Positions 10,139 through 19,144 of a DNA stretch of 64,000 nucleotides are shown here, piece after piece. The stretch lies in assembly GCF_900460245.1 (NCBI RefSeq), contig NZ_UHIP01000001.1, positions 2,108,001-2,172,000 of the forward strand, given 5' to 3'. The stretch's first letter is position 1; each line of letters opens with the position of its first letter. The stretch is from Vibrio fluvialis. GTDB lineage: Bacteria; Pseudomonadota; Gammaproteobacteria; Enterobacterales; Vibrionaceae. Position numbers and translations under genes: made by a program. Below the pieces are notes generated by a model. It saw only the letters and a list, made by a program, of their open reading frames with translations. It was not told the DNA's origin and searched no databases.

Positions 10139-12046
10139 TTATTCCACCTTAGTCAAAAGCTGGTTGATCGCGGTAACAAACTGCGACGGGTCTTCCATTG
10201 AGCCTCGTTCAGCCAGCATTGCTTGCCCCAGTAGGACCTCAACCCAACGGCCAAAGGCTTGCTGGTCTGGTTCATCAGCCATGCGTTTCACCATCGCATG
10301 TTCTGGGTTGATCTCCAGAATGTATTTCACTTCCGGAACCGCCTGACCAGCTGCTGCCAACAGTTTGGCCATCTGAGTCCCCATCTCAAAGTCATCAGTG
10401 ACCACAACCGCAGGTGTCGATGCCAACTTGAACGTGGTACGCACGTCTTTAACCCGCTCGCCGAGATACTCTTTCACGCGTTCAACAACGGATTTAAATT
10501 CCTGTTCGGTTTCTTTGTGTTTCTCTTTTTCCGCTTCGTCTTCAAACTTGCTCAGATCCAAGCCCGCTTTGGTAATGGACTGGAACTGTTTGCCATCAAA
10601 CTCGGTCAAGTAGTTCATCAGCCACTCATCGATGCGATCGTACATCAGGATCACTTCAATGCCTTTGGCTTTAAACTGCTCTAAGTGAGGGCTGTTTTTC
10701 GCGGCGGCATAACTGTCGGCAGTCAGATAGTAAATCTTGTCCTGGCCTTCTTTCATGCGCTCGACATAGGCATTCAGGCCGACATTTTGTTCAGCCGCAT
10801 CGCTGTGTGTCGATGCAAAGCGCAACAGGCCAGCCACTTTCTCGCGGTTGGCGAAGTCTTCCGCCGGGCCCTCTTTCAGTACCAGACCGAACTCTTTCCA
10901 GAAGCTGAGGTATTTCTCTTCATCGTTCGAGGCCATACGCTCCAGCATGGTCAGAACACGTTTGGTACAAGCGTTGCGCAGCGATTGCGTGATTTTGTTG
11001 TCTTGCAGGATCTCACGCGACACGTTGAGCGGTAAATCGTTCGAGTCAATCAGGCCACGTACGAAACGCAGGTAAGAAGGCATGAACTGCTCAGCGTCAT
11101 CCATGATGAATACGCGCTGCACGTAAAGTTTCAAGCCATGTTTATGATCACGGTTGTACATATCCCACGGCGCTTTCGCCGGAATGTACAGCAAGCTGGT
11201 GTAATCGTTTTTACCTTCAACCTTGTTGTGGCTCCAAGCCAGCGGTTCAGCAAAGTCGTGAGAGACGTGTTTGTAGAACTCTTGGTACTCTTCGTCACTG
11301 ATTTCTGATTTGGAACGAGTCCACAGCGCTTGCGCTTTGTTGATCTGTTCCCACTTGGTCTCGCCACTCTCTTTGCCGTCTTCATCCAGTACGTTTGACT
11401 GAATATAAACCGGAATCCCAATGTGGTCAGAGTACTTAGAAATCACATCGCGCAGACGCCATTCGGACAGAAACTCTTTTCCTTCATCACGCAGATGAAG
11501 AATGATATCGGTACCACGATTGGCCTTGGTAATCGTCTCAACGGTGTACTCACCTTCACCTTTGGAGTACCATTGCACGCCTTCATCAGCCGTTAAACCA
11601 GCGGCACGTGTGCGGACAGTGACCGCGTCGGCCACGATGAATGCGGAGTAGAAACCTACACCAAACTGACCAATCAGCTGCGAATCTTTTGACTGTTCTT
11701 CAGATAATTTTGAGAAAAATTCAGCCGTACCTGACTTGGCAATGGTGCCCAAATGTTCAATGACGTCTTCACGACTCATACCAATACCGTTATCAGAGAT
11801 AGTGATGGTATTGGCGTCCGTATCAAACGACAGCTTTACACCCAAGTCTGCGTCGCCGTCATACAGTTCCGGTTTTGACAGGGCTTGAAAACGTAACTTA
11901 TCTGCCGCGTCGGAAGCGTTGGAAATCAGCTCTCGCAGGAAGATCTCTTTGTTGGAATACAAAGAGTGAATCATCAGATGAAGTAGTTGCTTAACTTCAG
12001 ATTGAAAACCACGAGTTTCTTTGTTTGTCATTGCAGTTTCGCTCAT
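10139..12046 (-). CDS. htpG: HtpG, bacterial Hsp90 chaperone
   Basis: ATP-dependent cytosolic chaperone that acts as a dimer on late-folding clients with DnaK. The 635 residues are full length. The GHKL ATPase N-domain shows [21 protein letters not shown] and [11 protein letters not shown]. The conserved middle domain contains the catalytic arginine region ([11 protein letters not shown]) and the C-terminal dimerisation domain is complete. It is divergent from toxR and preceded by a good sigma-32 promoter, consistent with heat-shock control. Confidence 0.97.
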   Translation of the reverse strand: MSETAMTNKETRGFQSEVKQLLHLMIHSLYSNKEIFLRELISNASDAADKLRFQALSKPELYDGDADLGVKLSFDTDANTITISDNGIGMSREDVIEHLGTIAKSGTAEFFSKLSEEQSKDSQLIGQFGVGFYSAFIVADAVTVRTRAAGLTADEGVQWYSKGEGEYTVETITKANRGTDIILHLRDEGKEFLSEWRLRDVISKYSDHIGIPVYIQSNVLDEDGKESGETKWEQINKAQALWTRSKSEISDEEYQEFYKHVSHDFAEPLAWSHNKVEGKNDYTSLLYIPAKAPWDMYNRDHKHGLKLYVQRVFIMDDAEQFMPSYLRFVRGLIDSNDLPLNVSREILQDNKITQSLRNACTKRVLTMLERMASNDEEKYLSFWKEFGLVLKEGPAEDFANREKVAGLLRFASTHSDAAEQNVGLNAYVERMKEGQDKIYYLTADSYAAAKNSPHLEQFKAKGIEVILMYDRIDEWLMNYLTEFDGKQFQSITKAGLDLSKFEDEAEKEKHKETEQEFKSVVERVKEYLGERVKDVRTTFKLASTPAVVVTDDFEMGTQMAKLLAAAGQAVPEVKYILEINPEHAMVKRMADEPDQQAFGRWVEVLLGQAMLAERGSMEDPSQFVTAINQLLTKVE

Positions 12047-12121
12047 ATTAACTCCATAGCATCATTTCGGTTCCCCATGTCAGAGAACAAAAGGGGTATG
12101 AGGAACATCGATTTGGTATTA

Positions 12122-12149
12122 ACATGTGGATTACGAATGTAAATTCAAG
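12122..12149 (-). promoter_or_regulatory. Sigma-32 (heat shock) promoter of htpG
   Basis: Read on the minus strand: -35 CTTGAA (12149-12144), a 14-base spacer, and -10 CCACATGT (12129-12122), close to the RpoH consensus CTTGAA-N13-17-CCCCATNT. It lies about 75 bases upstream of the htpG start. In V. cholerae a heat-shock promoter in the same htpG-toxR gap is known to affect toxR expression. Confidence 0.8.
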
Positions 12150-12161
12150 GTCAAAAACCAT

Positions 12162-12188
12162 AAAAACACTGTTTTTTGTGTTTTTTTT
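12162..12188 (+). promoter_or_regulatory. AT-only hairpin followed by an eight-T run upstream of toxR
   Basis: AAAAACAC (12162-12169) pairs with GTGTTTTT (12178-12185), and T continues to 12188. It resembles a weak terminator on the toxR strand, about 140 bases before the toxR start, but the stem is nearly all A-T and may simply be promoter-region DNA. Confidence 0.35.
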
Positions 12189-12326
12189 GATTATCCTCTA
12201 TCCGTATTTTTATCAAGGAAGATAAAAGCCCGTCAGTTCAAAAGTCGTATTTTAATTTGTTAACAAGGAAGACAATCTGGGTAGTTGATAGTCCAAGCTC
12301 TAATACTAATTAAAAAGAAGATATCG

Positions 12327-13190
12327 ATGAGTAACACAGGCACAAAGTTCATTCTTGCTGATAGATTTACTTTCGACCCAACGAGCAATTCGCTAGTAGA
12401 CAAAGACGCTGATAACGAGAATGTTCGTCTTGGAAGTAATGAAAGCCGTATTCTGTTAATGCTTTCTCAACGCCCTAATGAAGTGATCACCCGCAACGAA
12501 CTTCACGATTTCGTGTGGCGTGAACAAGGTTTTGAAGTCGACGACTCCAGCCTGACTCAAGCCATCTCAACCCTACGTAAAATGCTGAAAGACTCGACCA
12601 AGTCGCCTCAGTTTGTGAAAACGGTTCCAAAACGTGGTTATCAGTTGATCGCGACCGTCGAAAGCGTTCAGCTCGATGCAAGTAAAGATCCTGATGCCAT
12701 CGAGCAGTCAGATGAGTCTTACTCAAGTGCCGTATCCTCTTCAGAACTTGTCAGTCAAGCTGCTGTTTCTGAAGCAGTTATTACTCAGACGTCGCCTTCT
12801 GTAGACTCGACACCTGCGGCACCAAAACCACGAATGGATCTGTTCACTAAATTGATTCTGTTGGTTGCCGTCATACTGCCTATTTGTGTCATTTTGTTTA
12901 CGACGCCTTCGCAGTCTAAATTTCGACGCTTGGCAGTGTTCAACGATGTGATTGTCAGCACGCCAATCAATCACCCGGATCTCACGTCGTGGCTGCCGCT
13001 GATTGAAAGCTGCGTAAGAAAATATGGTGAAATGCACACCGGCGAACTGGCCCCCAAAGAAGTCATTGCAACGGGCGGACACAGTAACCAACTGGTGTTG
13101 AATTACATTCACACGCCTCAGTTCTCAGGCGAAAACATCACCTTGAGAATCTTCGCTAACCAAGAAGATGTGAGTAAGATTTGCCAATGA
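12327..13190 (+). CDS. toxR: ToxR, membrane-anchored transcription regulator
   Basis: Inner-membrane one-component regulator that controls porin and, in pathogens, virulence genes, responding to bile and osmolarity. Start chosen at 12327 (MSNTGTKFILADRF) behind an AAAGAAG site; an upstream in-frame codon at 12285 would add 14 unlikely residues. Of 287 residues, an OmpR-type winged helix covers about 25-110 (SNESRILLMLSQ ... VKTVPKRGYQL), a variable proline-rich tether follows, one membrane helix lies at about 174-193, and the periplasmic domain has two cysteines (near 229 and at 286) that pair in homologues. Confidence 0.96.
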   Translation: MSNTGTKFILADRFTFDPTSNSLVDKDADNENVRLGSNESRILLMLSQRPNEVITRNELHDFVWREQGFEVDDSSLTQAISTLRKMLKDSTKSPQFVKTVPKRGYQLIATVESVQLDASKDPDAIEQSDESYSSAVSSSELVSQAAVSEAVITQTSPSVDSTPAAPKPRMDLFTKLILLVAVILPICVILFTTPSQSKFRRLAVFNDVIVSTPINHPDLTSWLPLIESCVRKYGEMHTGELAPKEVIATGGHSNQLVLNYIHTPQFSGENITLRIFANQEDVSKICQ

Positions 13191-13201
13191 AGAGTCATAC
13201 C

Positions 13202-13723
13202 ATGAACCGTAAATTCGCCTCTTTCCTGCTGTTTATCTCTGCTGCGTTCAGTGCTTGGTTCTACTGGGGCAGCGATCTTAAAATCGAACAGGTTCTGACC
13301 TCCCGAGAGTGGCAATCCAAAATGGTCACCCTGATTGGCAATAAGCAGCAGAACGATTCGGTCGGCCCTCTACGCCGCGTGGACATGACTTCCAACGTCA
13401 AATACTTGCCGAACGGCACTTACGTGCGAGTATCGATCGTCAAGCTGTATGCGGTTGATAAAACGGTGCCGGAGGACGTGATCAATATTTCCGAATCGGG
13501 CGACTGGGACGTCAGTGACAATTATCTGCTGGTATCACCCACTGAATTTAAAGACGTTTCATCAACACAGAGCAAAGACTTTACGCCACAACAACTCGAC
13601 CTGATCACCCAACTGTTTAAGATGGATTCAGAACAGAGCCGTCGCATTGACATTGTGAACGAGAAAACGCTGCTACTCACCAGCCTGAATCACGGTTCGA
13701 CGGTGCTGTTTAGTAACGGTTAA
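13202..13723 (+). CDS. toxS: ToxS, periplasmic partner of ToxR
   Basis: Stabilises ToxR and takes part in bile-salt sensing through the ToxR periplasmic domain. Start chosen at 13202 (MNRKFASFLLF), with AGAG seven bases upstream, giving 173 residues as in V. cholerae ToxS. Start codons at 13187 (overlapping the toxR stop as ATGA) or TTG 13181 are in frame and possible. One N-terminal membrane anchor (residues 5-20), then the conserved YWGSDLKIEQVL segment. Directly downstream of toxR and surely cotranscribed. Confidence 0.94.
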   Translation: MNRKFASFLLFISAAFSAWFYWGSDLKIEQVLTSREWQSKMVTLIGNKQQNDSVGPLRRVDMTSNVKYLPNGTYVRVSIVKLYAVDKTVPEDVINISESGDWDVSDNYLLVSPTEFKDVSSTQSKDFTPQQLDLITQLFKMDSEQSRRIDIVNEKTLLLTSLNHGSTVLFSNG

Positions 13724-13738
13724 CCGCAAAGAAATGAT

Positions 13739-13777
13739 GTTTGCGAGCAATGCAACTTGAATTTTTCGCTCGCAAAC
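13739..13777 (+). repeat. Hairpin between toxS and the SelW-like gene
   Basis: GTTTGCGAGC (13739-13748) and GCTCGCAAAC (13768-13777) are perfect 10-bp arms around a 19-base loop. No T-run follows, so it is not a standard terminator; it sits just before the downstream gene's ribosome-binding site (GAAGGA). It could be a transcript 3' end, a processing site or an operator. Confidence 0.75.
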
Positions 13778-13793
13778 TGACGAGAAGGACATC

Positions 13794-14072
13794 ATGGATA
13801 AAGCTAAGATTGATATCTACTACTGCCGCCAATGCAACTGGATGTTGCGTTCAACCTGGCTCACGCAGGAATTGCTGCACACTTTCAGTGAAGAAATTGA
13901 AACCGTGAGTTTGCATCCCGATACTGGCGGTCGATTCGAAATCTTCTGCAACGGCGTGCAAATCTGGGAACGAAAACAGGACGGTGGCTTTCCAGAGGCT
14001 AAAGAGCTCAAACAACGCGTGCGCGATTTGATTGATCCCGAACGCGACCTTGGTCACTCAGACCGAAAGTAA
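13794..14072 (+). CDS. Rdx/SelT-SelW-SelH family protein (Cys form)
   Basis: Small thioredoxin-like-fold protein of the SelW family; the biochemical role in bacteria is not established. The 92 residues carry CRQC at residues 11-14, the CxxC (CxxU in selenoproteins) redox motif after the first strand, and the GGRFEIFCNG turn typical of the family. Both motif positions are cysteine codons, so no selenocysteine is needed. It follows toxRS on the same strand after a hairpin; a promoter of its own is possible. Confidence 0.85.
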   Translation: MDKAKIDIYYCRQCNWMLRSTWLTQELLHTFSEEIETVSLHPDTGGRFEIFCNGVQIWERKQDGGFPEAKELKQRVRDLIDPERDLGHSDRK

Positions 14073-14084
14073 GCAATGAATATT

Positions 14085-14110
14085 TTAAGGGCACCCATCG
14101 GTGCCCTTAA
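14085..14110. terminator. Bidirectional hairpin between the SelW-like gene and yfcE
   Basis: TTAAGGGCACC-CATC-GGTGCCCTTAA, a perfect 11-bp stem between convergent genes. The T-run is short in both directions, so efficiency may be modest. Confidence 0.75.
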
Positions 14111-14116
14111 TTGTCT

Positions 14117-14668
14117 TTACGCGCGAGTATCGGTTTGAGCAATGACATCGCCATCAAAGCTGCACACCTCAATGATACCGTGACGAAAACGGCCAAAACT
14201 GGCGGCAAAACCATTACGGGGAAAAGTCACGGATCCCGGATTAAACAGGTAGTTATGTGGTTGTTTTTCCGCTACCGGCACATGGGTGTGTCCGTGCACC
14301 AGTACATCCCCCTCTTTAAGGGGTGGTAGCTTATTCTGGTTGTACAGATGTCCGTGAGTGAGAAACAAACGCTGCCCAGACTCCAGAATGACCCAGGCGT
14401 AGTCCGCCATCATCGGAAACGTCAGTAACATCTGGTCGACTTCACTGTCACAATTTCCCCGCACCGCAATAATGCGATCAGCAAATGCATTGAGCCGCTC
14501 AGCGACAGCTGGCGGATTGTAACCTTCTGGAATGGGGTTTCTCGGCCCATGATTAAGAATATCACCCAGTAAAACCAGCGTATCGGCACCCGATTGCTGA
14601 TACGCTAGCAAGACGCGTTCGGTGGCTGGCAGTGAACCGTGTAGATCTGAAGCAAAAAATAATTCCAT
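14117..14668 (-). CDS. yfcE: YfcE-like metallophosphodiesterase
   Basis: Calcineurin-like phosphoesterase; E. coli YfcE hydrolyses phosphodiesters in vitro with manganese, with no known physiological substrate. The 183 residues carry the five metal motifs in order: SDLHG, LLGDILNHGPRN, VRGNCD, LTHGH and VHGHTHVP. It lies 45 bases downstream of the CBS protein on the same strand, so it may be the last gene of the DUF1538-PII-CBS block, or be expressed separately. Note that yfcH, its genomic companion in some species, lies only 3 kb away. Confidence 0.92.
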   Translation of the reverse strand: MELFFASDLHGSLPATERVLLAYQQSGADTLVLLGDILNHGPRNPIPEGYNPPAVAERLNAFADRIIAVRGNCDSEVDQMLLTFPMMADYAWVILESGQRLFLTHGHLYNQNKLPPLKEGDVLVHGHTHVPVAEKQPHNYLFNPGSVTFPRNGFAASFGRFRHGIIEVCSFDGDVIAQTDTRA

Positions 14669-14713
14669 TGCACACCTCTCGAATTAAACCCTGAGATTGT
14701 ACGGTTTATGGTG

Positions 14714-15121
14714 TTATTCGTCATCTCTCGCCATGCCGTTGATCACGATATTGTTGTAACTGACCATGCCAATCACTTTACCATGTTCAATGACTGGCGC
14801 CCGGCTGATCCCAAATCGTTCAAACAGCCGCGCGCAATATTTGACGTTCATATCCGGCGAAACCGTCAGCGCTGGCTTGGTCATGATTTCGTAAATGTTG
14901 GTACGCTTTGGTGAGCGGTTTTTGGCCAACACTTTCTTGGCGATATCGTTCATCAACACAATGCCAAATTCGTCATCTTCGTGACGTTTGTTGACGATCA
15001 AGGCTTTTACCTCGTACTTTTTCGCCAGACAGATCCCTTCATGAACCGTGGTTAAACCGTCCACCATCACGTAGGTATTTGCCATCACGTCGCGCACATG
15101 GATTTTGTCTTCACGATTCAT
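14714..15121 (-). CDS. CBS-domain-pair protein of the DUF1538 block
   Basis: The 135 residues consist of one tandem CBS pair (Bateman module), the kind of domain that binds AMP, ATP or S-adenosylmethionine. Typical features: VRDVMANTYVMVDGLTTVHEGI in repeat one, and IYEIMTKPALTVSPD with SRAPVIEHGKVIGMVSYNN in repeat two. There is no other domain, so it must act on a partner. Its ATG overlaps the stop of the upstream PII gene by 4 bases. Inference: it is a second ligand sensor of the neighbouring membrane proteins. Confidence 0.85.
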   Translation of the reverse strand: MNREDKIHVRDVMANTYVMVDGLTTVHEGICLAKKYEVKALIVNKRHEDDEFGIVLMNDIAKKVLAKNRSPKRTNIYEIMTKPALTVSPDMNVKYCARLFERFGISRAPVIEHGKVIGMVSYNNIVINGMARDDE

Positions 15122-15471
15122 AGGTTGTCCTCGACTACTTTGGTTAATGTTGCCACCTGATGCGCCACTCCCACGGCATCCTCAATGTCGATTTGAATAG
15201 CGATGCCCTGCCCGGATTCCTGATCAAACTCGCCCACTTCACAAATTGTCTCCAGAATGTGACGCGACAAATGCTCTTCCACCATCAGCAGCACCACGTC
15301 TTTCTGCACCTCCAACGTCAAACCAAAGAAGGTGCGTTTTTTATTCAGTCCCTCTCCGCGAGCGTTATTGATAACAGTTGCACCAGTCGCCCCGGCATTA
15401 CGCGCGGCGTCGAGCACGACATCAGTTTTGCTGTCTTCAACAAAGGCGAGTATCAGTTTAAACCTCATCAT
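15118..15471 (-). CDS. Divergent PII-family signalling protein
   Basis: The 117 residues have the PII ferredoxin-like pattern ([24 protein letters not shown] with GATGATVINNARGEG), but the classic T-loop tyrosine region and the B-loop of GlnB/GlnK are absent: the middle is NKKRTFFGLTLEVQKDVVLLMV. It is therefore not GlnB or GlnK. Its start lies inside the 3' end of the upstream DUF1538 gene (14-base overlap) and its end overlaps the CBS gene. PII proteins commonly gate membrane transporters, so regulation of the DUF1538 pair is the most likely role (inference). Confidence 0.82.
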   Translation of the reverse strand: MMRFKLILAFVEDSKTDVVLDAARNAGATGATVINNARGEGLNKKRTFFGLTLEVQKDVVLLMVEEHLSRHILETICEVGEFDQESGQGIAIQIDIEDAVGVAHQVATLTKVVEDNL

Positions 15472-16252
15472 CTTGCTCCTTTAGATTCGCTTTTTGATTA
15501 AGCCATTGAGTGATTTGTGCATATCCCATCACCGACATCATCGGGAATAGACTGGCAAAGGCGATGAGGCCAAAGCCATCAATCATCGGATTACGTCCCG
15601 GAACCGTCGACGCCAGTCCCAGCCCCAACGCTGCCACTATCGGTACGGTGACCGTCGATGTGGTGACGCCACCAGAATCGTACGCCAGCGGTACAATCAG
15701 CTTCGGCGAGTAAAACGTTTGAATGACCACCACGATATAGCCCGCGATGATGTAGTACTGAATGGGGTCACCGACCACAATCCGATAACTGCCGAGAGCA
15801 ATACCACACGCGACTCCCAGTGCAACCGCTATCCGTAAACCATTCACTTGAATCGCACCACCGGATACCTGATTGGCTTTGATAGCAACCGCTATCAAAG
15901 AGGGTTCGGCTATCGTGGTACTGAAACCAATCAGAAAGGCGAACAGATAAACCCAGTAATAATCCCCCCACTGCAACGTCTGTCCGACACTGAGTCGGAA
16001 CTCTTCAAGAAACTCAGGGTCAGTCAGCTGGCGCGCCATCGTTTTACCCAGCGGAAACAGCGCCAGTTCCAGACCAAGTAAAAACAGCGACAAGCCAAGA
16101 ATCACGTAACCAAAACCAATCAACACTTTTACGGGATTAGTCAGCGGTTTTCTCAGCACCGCAAACTGAAAGCCGAAAATAATCACCGCGATGGGGACAA
16201 TATCCAGAATGGTGGAAAGTAACGTGTCGAAAAAATCTTGTCCGTCGATCAT
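15458..16252 (-). CDS. DUF1538 membrane protein, second of a pair
   Basis: 264-residue polytopic membrane protein. The family hallmarks are clear: TTIAEPSL (residues 112-119), [10 protein letters not shown] (191-200) and [21 protein letters not shown] (219-239). It is a paralogue of the next protein with the same motif order. From memory, a DUF1538 pair in a Halomonas species (UmpAB) was reported to act as a two-component Na+(Li+,K+)/H+ antiporter; assignment here is by family only. The start overlaps the upstream paralogue's stop by 4 bases, indicating tightly coupled translation and a likely heteromeric complex. Confidence 0.88.
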   Translation of the reverse strand: MIDGQDFFDTLLSTILDIVPIAVIIFGFQFAVLRKPLTNPVKVLIGFGYVILGLSLFLLGLELALFPLGKTMARQLTDPEFLEEFRLSVGQTLQWGDYYWVYLFAFLIGFSTTIAEPSLIAVAIKANQVSGGAIQVNGLRIAVALGVACGIALGSYRIVVGDPIQYYIIAGYIVVVIQTFYSPKLIVPLAYDSGGVTTSTVTVPIVAALGLGLASTVPGRNPMIDGFGLIAFASLFPMMSVMGYAQITQWLNQKANLKEQDDEV

Positions 16253-16983
16253 GTCACCACCATGCCAAATACCATGACGAACATCATCGGCAGCAGCGAT
16301 GCAAACGCGATCAAGCCAAAGCCATCCAACATAGGATTCCGCTCTTTAATCGATGACGCTAACCCGACACCCAATGCCGTCACCAGCGGCACGGTAATGG
16401 TTGATGTCGTGACACCACCCGAATCGTAGGCAATACCGATGATCGATTCGGGCGCAAACGCAGTCAGGATCACCACGCCGACATAGCCAAACGCAATCAT
16501 GTAGTGAATCGGCCATCCTCTCAGGATCCTCAGTACGCCAATCACAATCGCAAGGCCCACCGATACCGCCACAGTCACCCTCAACCCTTGTGCATAATCG
16601 TGCCGAGCCAGAGGGGTGTCTGCAATCATTCCGCCTTGTGAGGCAACCTTTGCCGCTTCTTCTGCCACCGCGGTCAGCGCGGGTTCCGCAATGGTGGTTC
16701 CGAATCCGAGACAGAAAGCAAAGACTAACAACCAGAATAAGCTACCTTTGCGGGCAAAAGCCTGAGCCATGGACTCTCCGATCGGAAACAGCCCCATTTC
16801 CAGGCCAAAGATGAAAAAAGTGAGCCCGAGCACCACCAGCACCAATCCACTCAGCACGCTCAGCAAATGCGGTAGCGGCTCCTGCAACACAAACAGCTGG
16901 AAAAAAGCAATCACCAGCACAATCGGCATCAAGTCGCGCAAACTGCCCAACATCGCTTTGAGTAATGCTAACGCCCCAGCCAT
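16249..16983 (-). CDS. DUF1538 membrane protein, first of a pair
   Basis: 244 residues from the start at 16983, which has GGAG five bases upstream; an in-frame codon at 17046 would add 21 polar residues without a good ribosome-binding site. Motifs match the partner: TTIAEPAL (96-103), [10 protein letters not shown] (186-195) and [21 protein letters not shown]. It is the promoter-proximal gene of the leftward block of two DUF1538 genes, PII and CBS. The promoter should lie in 16984-17169, shared with divergent yfcH. Confidence 0.88.
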   Translation of the reverse strand: MAGALALLKAMLGSLRDLMPIVLVIAFFQLFVLQEPLPHLLSVLSGLVLVVLGLTFFIFGLEMGLFPIGESMAQAFARKGSLFWLLVFAFCLGFGTTIAEPALTAVAEEAAKVASQGGMIADTPLARHDYAQGLRVTVAVSVGLAIVIGVLRILRGWPIHYMIAFGYVGVVILTAFAPESIIGIAYDSGGVTTSTITVPLVTALGVGLASSIKERNPMLDGFGLIAFASLLPMMFVMVFGMVVT

Positions 16984-17169
16984 AGTCGCTCCGATACAAT
17001 TCCTTACACTTATAATGGCAAAGGATAAATCCACGTGATGTGACACGCTTTACGGGGTGGGTAAAAAGTCATCAAAGGTTAAAAAACAGAATGTTGGCAC
17101 TTAGCAAAGATTCCCTTAAGCTGATCCTCAGGCAGCGGCAGCTATACTTAAGCGAAGCAAGGAGGCGAC

Positions 17170-18084
17170 ATGAAAATATTGATCACTGGTGGTACAGGCT
17201 TTATCGGCCGAGAGCTGATAAAACTACTCATGACCCATGATTTGGTCGTCTTAACCCGCAATGCCGCTCAGGCCAAAGCAAAGTTGGCCCATATCCAGAA
17301 TGAGAGGCTCGATTTTCTGGAAAGCTTAGAAGAGCTGCACGATCTCAATACGTTCGATGCGGTCATCAATCTCGCCGGTGAACCCATTGCCGATAAACGT
17401 TGGACCAGTGCGCAAAAACAGCGAATTTGTGACAGCCGATGGAAGCTGACCGAAAAACTGGTGGAATTGATTCATGCCAGTGCAAAGCCACCTCAAGTAT
17501 TAATCAGCGGTTCGGCCGTCGGCTATTACGGCGATCAGCAAGATCATCCGTTTGACGAAAGTCTGCAGGTCAAATCGAGCCGCTTTTCCCATCATGTGTG
17601 TGAAACCTGGGAAGAGATTGCCCTCCATGCGCAGTCGGACCGCACCCGCGTATGCCTGCTTCGCACCGGAGTTGTACTGGCCCCCGAAGGTGGCGCGTTG
17701 AAAAAAATGTTACCGCCCTATCGATTAGGTCTTGGTGGCCCAATTGGCAATGGCCAACAGTATATGCCTTGGATACACATGTGCGACATGGTGCGGGGTA
17801 TCGTGTTTCTGCTGGAAACGGAACATGCTCAGGGCGCCTTTAATCTGTGCGCGCCACATCCGGTCAGCAATTTGATCTTCAGCCGCAGCTTAGCTGCCAC
17901 GCTCAAAAAGCCACACGTGCTCACTACCCCTCAATGGGCCATTCGCCTGTTGATGGGAGAAGCCAGTGAATTGCTTTTTGACAGCATTCGCGCCAAACCC
18001 AAAAAACTAACGGAACTGGGGTTTCAGTTCACTTACTCTCGAATCGACCCCGCCCTGAAGCATTTACTTCAGCATCAGGCTTGA
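17170..18084 (+). CDS. yfcH: YfcH-like NAD(P)-dependent epimerase (TIGR01777 family)
   Basis: Extended short-chain dehydrogenase fold of unknown substrate. The 304 residues start MKILITGGTGFIG, the N-terminal dinucleotide-binding GxxGxxG, and contain INLAGEPIADKRW, SGSAVGYYGD (active-site YxxxK is replaced, as in the family) and the C-terminal DUF1731 stretch. A strong AAGGAGG site lies 6 bases before the ATG. Followed at 23 bases by another dehydrogenase, so the two are probably one transcript. Confidence 0.9.
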   Translation: MKILITGGTGFIGRELIKLLMTHDLVVLTRNAAQAKAKLAHIQNERLDFLESLEELHDLNTFDAVINLAGEPIADKRWTSAQKQRICDSRWKLTEKLVELIHASAKPPQVLISGSAVGYYGDQQDHPFDESLQVKSSRFSHHVCETWEEIALHAQSDRTRVCLLRTGVVLAPEGGALKKMLPPYRLGLGGPIGNGQQYMPWIHMCDMVRGIVFLLETEHAQGAFNLCAPHPVSNLIFSRSLAATLKKPHVLTTPQWAIRLLMGEASELLFDSIRAKPKKLTELGFQFTYSRIDPALKHLLQHQA

Positions 18085-18107
18085 TCGCATTCTGACTTGG
18101 ATATTTC

Positions 18108-18935
18108 ATGACTCGTTCAATATTAATCACCGGCTGTTCTTCCGGCATTGGCTACATGGCCGCCACACAACTCCACCAACGCGGCTATCAGGTGATTGCT
18201 TCCTGCCGCCATCTTAAGGACGTCGAACGTCTCAAGGCTGAAGGCCTCACCTGCATTCAACTCGACCTCAGTGATGAGGAAAGTATTCGCGCAGGCGTAG
18301 AACAAGCTCTCACATTCTCGGCGAATAAACTGGATGCGGTGTTTAACAATGGTGCTTACGGCCAACCGGGAGCATTAGAAGATTTACCAACGGAAGCTCT
18401 GCGCGCTCAGTTTGAAACCAACTTCTTTGGCTGGCATACCCTGACCACGGCTTTGCTCCCCCACTTTCGTCAGCAAGGTCACGGACGGATAGTGCAGAAC
18501 AGCTCAATTCTGGGCTTTGCCGCGATGAAATACCGCGGCGCGTACAACGCATCCAAGTTTGCCCTTGAAGGCTGGACAGATACCCTTCGGCTGGAATTGC
18601 GAGAGAGCGGCATTCACATCAGCTCAATCGAACCCGGCCCGATTGAAACCCAATTTCGCGCCAATGCTCTGGTGGCGTTCAAGCGTTGGATACCCGTCGA
18701 CAACTCTGTACACGCTCAGCAATATCACGCCCAGCTGGCCAGATTAGGCAATGACAAATCCAACAATGCGTTTGTTCTTCCCGCTGAAGCTTGCCTAGCG
18801 CCACTCCTGCATGCTCTGGAATCCCCGCGTCCGCGCCTGCGTTACCGCGTGACAACACCAACAAAAATCTTTGCGGTGTTAAAACGTCTTCTTCCCGGAC
18901 GAACTTTGGACAAACTGCTGAACAAAGCAGCGTAA
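18108..18935 (+). CDS. Short-chain dehydrogenase/reductase
   Basis: Classical SDR of 275 residues: cofactor motif TGCSSGIGY near the N-terminus, FNNGAYG (NNAG equivalent), catalytic serine in NSSILG and YNASKFALEG with the Tyr-x3-Lys pair. The IEPGPIETQF loop follows. Substrate is unknown; the closest named relatives are YbbO-type aldehyde/retinal-like reductases. Likely cotranscribed with yfcH. Confidence 0.9.
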   Translation: MTRSILITGCSSGIGYMAATQLHQRGYQVIASCRHLKDVERLKAEGLTCIQLDLSDEESIRAGVEQALTFSANKLDAVFNNGAYGQPGALEDLPTEALRAQFETNFFGWHTLTTALLPHFRQQGHGRIVQNSSILGFAAMKYRGAYNASKFALEGWTDTLRLELRESGIHISSIEPGPIETQFRANALVAFKRWIPVDNSVHAQQYHAQLARLGNDKSNNAFVLPAEACLAPLLHALESPRPRLRYRVTTPTKIFAVLKRLLPGRTLDKLLNKAA

Positions 18936-18986
18936 AATTATAATTTTGTCATTAATGCGTAACATTTCGATGCCATGATGAAGCTC

Positions 18987-19006
18987 GAAGTGAACAATTT
19001 CACTTC
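18987..19006. promoter_or_regulatory. 20-bp perfect palindrome, operator-like
   Basis: GAAGTGAA-CAAT-TTCACTTC, perfect 8-bp arms with a 4-base centre, 52 bases after the SDR stop and 41 bases before the mini-ORF start. No T-run follows. It may be an operator for the short downstream transcript, or a weak terminator of the SDR gene. The regulator is unknown. Confidence 0.65.
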
Positions 19007-19047
19007 ACCTTAACTGATTCTTTAGCGTTGCATTGGATAAGAGATTT

Positions 19048-19113
19048 ATGACATTAAACCAATGGAATTGGCTCAGTGTTGGTGTGGCACTGACACTCTT
19101 CATGATTTTATAG
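19048..19113 (+). CDS. Candidate 21-residue membrane peptide
   Basis: ATG at 19048, stop TAG at 19111. The peptide is polar-aromatic at its start (MTLNQWNW) and hydrophobic after that (LSVGVALTLFMIL), the form of a single-pass micro-membrane protein such as CydX or MgtS, though I recognise no homologue. GGATAAGAG precedes the start at a workable spacing, a palindrome lies upstream, and a strong terminator follows 30 bases after the stop. The unit as a whole could instead be a small RNA. No known function. Confidence 0.5.
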   Translation: MTLNQWNWLSVGVALTLFMIL

Positions 19114-19144
19114 AACATCTTTGCTTGCTGGCTCTACGGAGCAT

